Positions 61,000-64,000 of a DNA stretch of 64,000 nt are shown here, one piece after another (position 1 is the stretch's first letter; each line of letters opens with the position of its first letter). The position numbers and the translations under genes were made by a program. Source of the stretch: Gordonia soli NBRC 108243 (lineage in GTDB: Bacteria; Actinomycetota; Actinomycetes; Mycobacteriales; Mycobacteriaceae). The stretch covers positions 248,001 through 312,000 of the forward strand of contig NZ_BANX01000011.1 of the NCBI RefSeq assembly GCF_000334455.1, in the 5' to 3' direction. The notes under the pieces were generated by a model. That model was not told the DNA's origin and ran no database searches. It saw nothing but the letters and a program-made list of their open reading frames with translations.

Positions 61000-62049
61000 T
61001 CATTGCAGTTGATGCGCCGCCGCCACCACCCGACGCTCGACCGCCCGCCATGTCTGCGCTCCGATGATGGGCGTCACCCCACCGCGCGCGACGAAGTCGT
61101 CGAGTGTCTCGGTGGTGGTGTAACGAGGCGCGAACCCGAGTTCGGCTCGCATTCGCGTCGTGTCGAGAACCCTTCCGTAGGTGAGGAATTCGGTTTGGCT
61201 CGACCTCAGTTTGGCCGCCTTGAGATCCTGGAGGACACCGGTGATCGGAGCGAGCAGACCGCTGGGCACCGGCAGTTCGAGATGTCCGATACGTCGGATC
61301 GCCTGTGTCAGCGTCATGACGCCCTCCCCCGCGATGTTGAAGGTGCCGGGGCGGCTGCCCAACACCACGTGCTCCATCGCGGCGAGTGCGTCCTCCTCGT
61401 GCAAGAACTGGAGTCGGGGTTGATACCCGATGACCGTCGGCACGATCGGGAGGGAGAGATACGAGCTCATCCGGGTGCTGATCCGCGGGCCGAGGATCGC
61501 TTGCGCGCGAACGATGGTGACGTCCATGTCGGTTCGTCGACGCGCGAGTCCACGTGCATAGCCCTCGATGTCGAGCAGGTCGCGGCCATAGCCGCGCTTC
61601 GGCTCACGGCGGGCCGGCGTGCCCTCGTCGAAGTGAGACGGATCGTGCGCGCTGGCGCCGTAGACCATGGCGGTCGAACGCAGGATGAGGCGCTTGACCG
61701 ACGGGCTCCGCTGGGCGGCAGCACACACCTGCATCGCACCGACGACGTTGAACTCCTTGATCGCCGCAGAATGCGGCGCGGTGTCCATGATCGAGGTGGC
61801 TGCGTGCACGACGGTGTCCACGTCGTAGGTGGCGATGGCCTTCGCGATTGTCGGCCTGCGGATGTCCAGTCGCAGGAACTCGGCCCGCCCCATCCGTCGG
61901 ATCAGGTCTTTGCGGGGCACCCGCGAGTCGACTGCCAGCACTCGCTCGATCGCCGGATTGGCCGCGAGGCGAGCGACCAGGTACCCACCGAGGAAGGTGG
62001 AGGCACCGGTGACCAGGACCGTGCGTGGTGCGGTGGTGTCGTCGGCCAT
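61000..62049 (-). CDS. NAD-dependent epimerase/dehydratase (SDR, GalE2-like)
   Basis: A 349-residue extended short-chain dehydrogenase. The Rossmann loop is VLVTGASTFLGGYLVARL (GxxGxxG) at residues 11-28, the Asp-binding loop AVDSRVPRKDL, and the active-site YxxxK is YGRDLLDIEGYARG-like, with the Tyr in place but Lys not clear. Members modify nucleotide sugars; the substrate here is unknown. ATG 62049 is chosen over GTG 62055. Its stop is 57 bases from the annotated acyltransferase frame and the two are probably cotranscribed. Confidence 0.82.
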   Translation of the reverse strand: MADDTTAPRTVLVTGASTFLGGYLVARLAANPAIERVLAVDSRVPRKDLIRRMGRAEFLRLDIRRPTIAKAIATYDVDTVVHAATSIMDTAPHSAAIKEFNVVGAMQVCAAAQRSPSVKRLILRSTAMVYGASAHDPSHFDEGTPARREPKRGYGRDLLDIEGYARGLARRRTDMDVTIVRAQAILGPRISTRMSSYLSLPIVPTVIGYQPRLQFLHEEDALAAMEHVVLGSRPGTFNIAGEGVMTLTQAIRRIGHLELPVPSGLLAPITGVLQDLKAAKLRSSQTEFLTYGRVLDTTRMRAELGFAPRYTTTETLDDFVARGGVTPIIGAQTWRAVERRVVAAAHQLQ

Positions 62050-62136
62050 GCCCACAGGCTATCGGCTGTCCGGGGAGACCTGCCGGGCGAGCGCGTGACG
62101 ACGACGAGTCGGTCGCTCACGACCCGTGAACGCAGA

Positions 62137-62158
62137 AGAACCCGCCGAAGCGGGTTCT
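62137..62158 (-). terminator. Hairpin after the COX24-like peptide gene
   Basis: AGAACCCGC-CGAA-GCGGGTTCT, a perfect 9 bp stem with a stable CGAA loop, lies 16 bases downstream of the stop at 62175 on the minus strand. Confidence 0.75.
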
Positions 62159-62174
62159 CGCGGGACGCGTCGGA

Positions 62175-62276
62175 CTATTTGCCGAGTTTGCGACGCTGCA
62201 CCCGGGTCCGCCGCAGCAGCTTGCGGTGCTTCTTCTTCGACATGCGCTTGCGGCGCTTCTTGATCACTGAACCCAT
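62175..62276 (-). CDS. AURKAIP1/COX24-domain basic peptide
   Basis: A 33-residue extremely basic peptide, [19 protein letters not shown] then [14 protein letters not shown], with 19 Lys or Arg. It matches the actinobacterial AURKAIP1/COX24 family (Rv0500B position), which resembles mitochondrial ribosome-associated factors and is thought to bind the ribosome or RNA. ATG 62276 after TGAGGAAG; TAG stop. Typical length for the family. Confidence 0.9.
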
Positions 62277-62495
62277 GGGGGTGCTTCCTCACGATTGAAT
62301 GCTGTCGGTCTGCTCCGGTGCCGGCCTGCGGCACGAGGCAACCGGTACGCGGATTCCCACGATACCGCCCGGTGTCGGGACGGTGAAATCCGGGAGCGCT
62401 CGGCGGCGTCCGCGAACGCCGGGCTCAACGACGACAACTCCCCACGGGCGACCCCTGGCGGGCCTCCCGTGCGGAGTCGATCGTCACCGACCTCA

Positions 62496-62513
62496 CGGCG
62501 CCTCTCGGCGCCG
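62496..62513 (-). terminator. Hairpin after the excisionase-like gene
   Basis: CGGCGCC-TCTC-GGCGCCG, a perfect 7 bp stem with a 4-base loop, lies 6 bases downstream of the stop of the gene at 62520. Confidence 0.6.
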
Positions 62514-62519
62514 CGGGGG

Positions 62520-62750
62520 TCAGCCCACGTCGAAGTAGGACGTCTCCAGGTAGTCGTGCACGGCCTTGGCGTGCACACGGAACGACCGGCCGACGCGCAC
62601 AGCCGGCAATTCGCCGCTGTGCACCAACCGATACACCGTCATCTTCGACACCCGCATCAACGATGCGACCTCGGCCACCGTGAGGAACTGCGACCCCGGG
62701 GTCGCATTGCTCACCGCTCCGCTCCTGTCACCAGGCTTCTCTGCAGCCAT
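62520..62750 (-). CDS. Excisionase-family helix-turn-helix protein (Rv0500A-like)
   Basis: A 76-residue DNA-binding protein. FLTVAEVASLMRVSKMTVYRLVHSGELPAVRVGRSFRVHAKAVHDYLE is the MerR/excisionase-type winged HTH. In mycobacteria this gene lies next to proC and COX24-like and its targets are unknown; there is no integrase nearby, so it is not a phage excisionase. ATG 62750 fits the length of the mycobacterial homologue. Confidence 0.88.
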   Translation of the reverse strand: MAAEKPGDRSGAVSNATPGSQFLTVAEVASLMRVSKMTVYRLVHSGELPAVRVGRSFRVHAKAVHDYLETSYFDVG

Positions 62751-62938
62751 GAATAACTCATACCTCCGGTGCACGCGTCGCGGCCGCCGGCTTCCCCTCC
62801 GGCGGACATCAGACACGCACGTGCTTCAAGGAGCTTAGCGTGGCGTATGTGAAAAATGCGACGTGAGAGACCAAGAATCTGGGCCTTTTCGCGAGCGGAC
62901 CCCTACATCCTGGGGTTTTCCCGCCCGACGACCCCAAT

Positions 62939-63808
62939 TCATGGGGTGTCACGCTCGGATCTCCCGTTGTTCACCCCGCCCAAACCCTCAACGTCGGGTC
63001 GATGCCCGCCCCGCGCGCTGACCGCGGCGGCGGCGCGCGTGGCCTCGTACACCGAGTGCCGCAGGCCACCGGCCTCGAACTCACGGATGGCCGCGGCGGT
63101 GGTGCCACCGGGCGAGGTGACGGCGGCGCGTAGGTCGACCGGTGAGATACCCGACTCGCTGAGCAACAGGCCTGCACCACGCACCGTCTGCACGGTCAGC
63201 TCGACCGCCTGCGGACGGGACAGTCCGAGCGCGACACCGGCATCGATGAGTGCCTCTGCCAGCAGGAACACGTAGGCCGGGCCGGATCCCGAGAGGGCCG
63301 TCACGGCATCCATCTGCTTCTCGGGAACCACCGCCACCTTGCCGACGCTCTCCAGCAGTCGGATGACGACCTCGAGCTGCTCGTCGCTCACATACCGACC
63401 GCGCGCCACCGCCGCCATGGCCTCGTTGACCAGCATCGGGGTGTTCGGCATGACCCGGACCACGGGCGACCCGGCCTGCAGGGCGTTCTCGAATCGCGTC
63501 AACGGAAGGCCGGCGACCAACGACACCGTCACCCGCTCGACGTCGCCGTTGTCGTCGGCGGCCGCGAGATCACGCAACACGGAGTCGACATCGTCGGGCT
63601 TGGTCGCGATGAAGACGAACTGGGCGCTCTCGGCAGCAGCGCGGACGTCGGTGACCAGCACCCCGTATTCGTCGGCGATCTCGGTGGCGCGCGATTCCAT
63701 CTTCTCCGAGACGACCAGATCCTTGGTCTGCTTGCCGGACTGGATGAGTCCGGCGAGCAACGCCTCGCCGATCTTTCCGCCGCCGATGATCGCGATCCGT
63801 TCGGTCAC
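62939..63808 (-). CDS. proC: Pyrroline-5-carboxylate reductase
   Basis: A 289-residue NAD(P)H enzyme, the last step of proline synthesis. The N-terminal Rossmann motif is IAIIGGGKIGEALLAGLIQSG and the C-terminal dimer/active-site part VTALSGSGPAYVFLLAEALIDAGVALGLSRPQAVELTVQTVRGAGLLLSESG, with SPGGTTAAAIREFEAGGLRHSVYEATRAAAA. GTG 63808 starts directly at the conserved IAIIGGG. The C-terminal tail GGHRPDVEGLGGVNNGRSERDTP is slightly longer than usual. Two GGGG/CCCC dyads lie downstream at 62899-62946, the first overlapping its stop. Confidence 0.94.
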   Translation of the reverse strand: MTERIAIIGGGKIGEALLAGLIQSGKQTKDLVVSEKMESRATEIADEYGVLVTDVRAAAESAQFVFIATKPDDVDSVLRDLAAADDNGDVERVTVSLVAGLPLTRFENALQAGSPVVRVMPNTPMLVNEAMAAVARGRYVSDEQLEVVIRLLESVGKVAVVPEKQMDAVTALSGSGPAYVFLLAEALIDAGVALGLSRPQAVELTVQTVRGAGLLLSESGISPVDLRAAVTSPGGTTAAAIREFEAGGLRHSVYEATRAAAAVSARGGHRPDVEGLGGVNNGRSERDTP

Positions 63809-63838
63809 GTGGTCTCGCCTACTTCCTAGTCGTCTGTG

Positions 63839-63885
63839 GTCCCCGGGACGGGGAATCCTGCTCCGGTCCCCGGGACGGGGAATCG
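63839..63885. repeat. 20 bp direct repeat upstream of proC
   Basis: GGTCCCCGGGACGGGGAATC occurs at 63839-63858 and 63866-63885 (27 bp period), each copy itself containing CCCCGGGAC dyads. It lies about 30-75 bases upstream of the proC start. Confidence 0.8.
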
Positions 63886-63910
63886 TGGGTGTCGTCGATG
63901 TGACAGCCCG

Positions 63911-64000
63911 TCAGCGGGCCTGCGGGATCAGCGCGAGCTGCCGCGACTGGGCGACCACCGCTCCGGTCGAGTCCACCACGAGGTGGTCCTCCTCGAACAA
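63911..64000 (-). CDS. Thioesterase-family protein, C-terminal fragment
   Basis: The last 29 residues before the TGA at 63911-63913, LFEEDHLVVDSTGAVVAQSRQLALIPQAR, resemble the end of a TesB-like acyl-CoA thioesterase (hotdog strand ending in VAQSRQLAL). The rest lies outside the window. The position next to proC fits the mycobacterial Rv0499-type neighbour. Only the C-terminus can be judged. Confidence 0.55.
   Translation of the reverse strand: MFEEDHLVVDSTGAVVAQSRQLALIPQAR

Noticed and set aside
62520-62750. Phage excisionase
   Set aside because: The fold fits, but there is no integrase or phage gene, and the position matches the conserved chromosomal Rv0500A gene.

Overview
The window is chromosomal DNA from a high-GC, mycolic-acid-type actinobacterium (order Mycobacteriales; Gordonia, Williamsia or Rhodococcus fit best, species not determinable by eye). 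Support comes from the GC-rich codon use, many GTG starts, an F420-type oxidoreductase, menaquinone genes, DUF3349 and DUF3558 families and a FadE25-like dehydrogenase. Gene content and order also follow, in broken blocks, the Mycobacterium tuberculosis Rv0499-Rv0545c region: thioesterase, proC, Rv0500A, COX24-like peptide, galE2-like, acyltransferase, serB1-like, glutaredoxin-like, hemA-hemC-hemD-hemB, GDSL esterase, hemL, phosphatase, resA-ccdA-resB-ccsA, menA, menE, DUF3349, membrane protein, pitA. The synteny is recalled from knowledge of that genome; no search was run.

Layout. 1-4.3 kb: a DUF218 protein, an F420-type oxidoreductase, and the pitA - small membrane protein - DUF3349 - DUF3349 series. 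4.3-11.1 kb is an accessory island: a heterodimeric ABC exporter, two paralogous 39-residue peptide genes not previously called, a GNAT acetyltransferase, and menE between them. 11.2-14.5 kb: menA, a DUF3558 lipoprotein, a small His/Asp-rich membrane protein and a regulator plus split Clp-N protein pair. 14.7-21.0 kb: a polar amino-acid ABC importer and a MacB/FtsX-type ABC system. 21.2-24.5 kb: a cysteine-desulfhydrase-like PLP enzyme, small membrane proteins, BldC and an EspR-like regulator. 24.5-30.7 kb: a compact, start-stop overlapped heme/cytochrome c maturation operon (hemL to ccsA). 31.6-41.4 kb: a GDSL esterase and a PucR regulator divergent from a complete agmatine to putrescine to GABA to succinate catabolic operon. 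42.1-47.0 kb: FadE25-like dehydrogenase with TetR and paired operators, and an acyl-CoA oxidase-like protein. 47.4-49.7 kb: three membrane proteins. 50.0-56.1 kb: the rex-hemA-hemC-hemD-hemB tetrapyrrole operon with a Rex operator. 56.2-64.0 kb: glutaredoxin-like, HAD phosphatase, Zn alcohol dehydrogenase, acyltransferase, epimerase, small RNA-binding-like peptide, excisionase-like HTH, proC and the end of a thioesterase.

The most unusual material is (i) the pair of exactly 39-residue peptides with matching N-termini, ribosome binding sites, hairpins and an upstream AGTCTACATAC box, one next to an ABC exporter; (ii) a 73-74 bp palindrome-ended element in three copies, all at convergent gene junctions; (iii) an ~87 bp duplicated element flanking a lipoprotein gene, with a diverged third copy elsewhere; and (iv) several in-frame or intergenic minisatellites (25, 33 and 36 bp units) in or near hemB, hemA and the amine oxidase. 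No rRNA, tRNA, CRISPR array, transposase or prophage gene was recognised.
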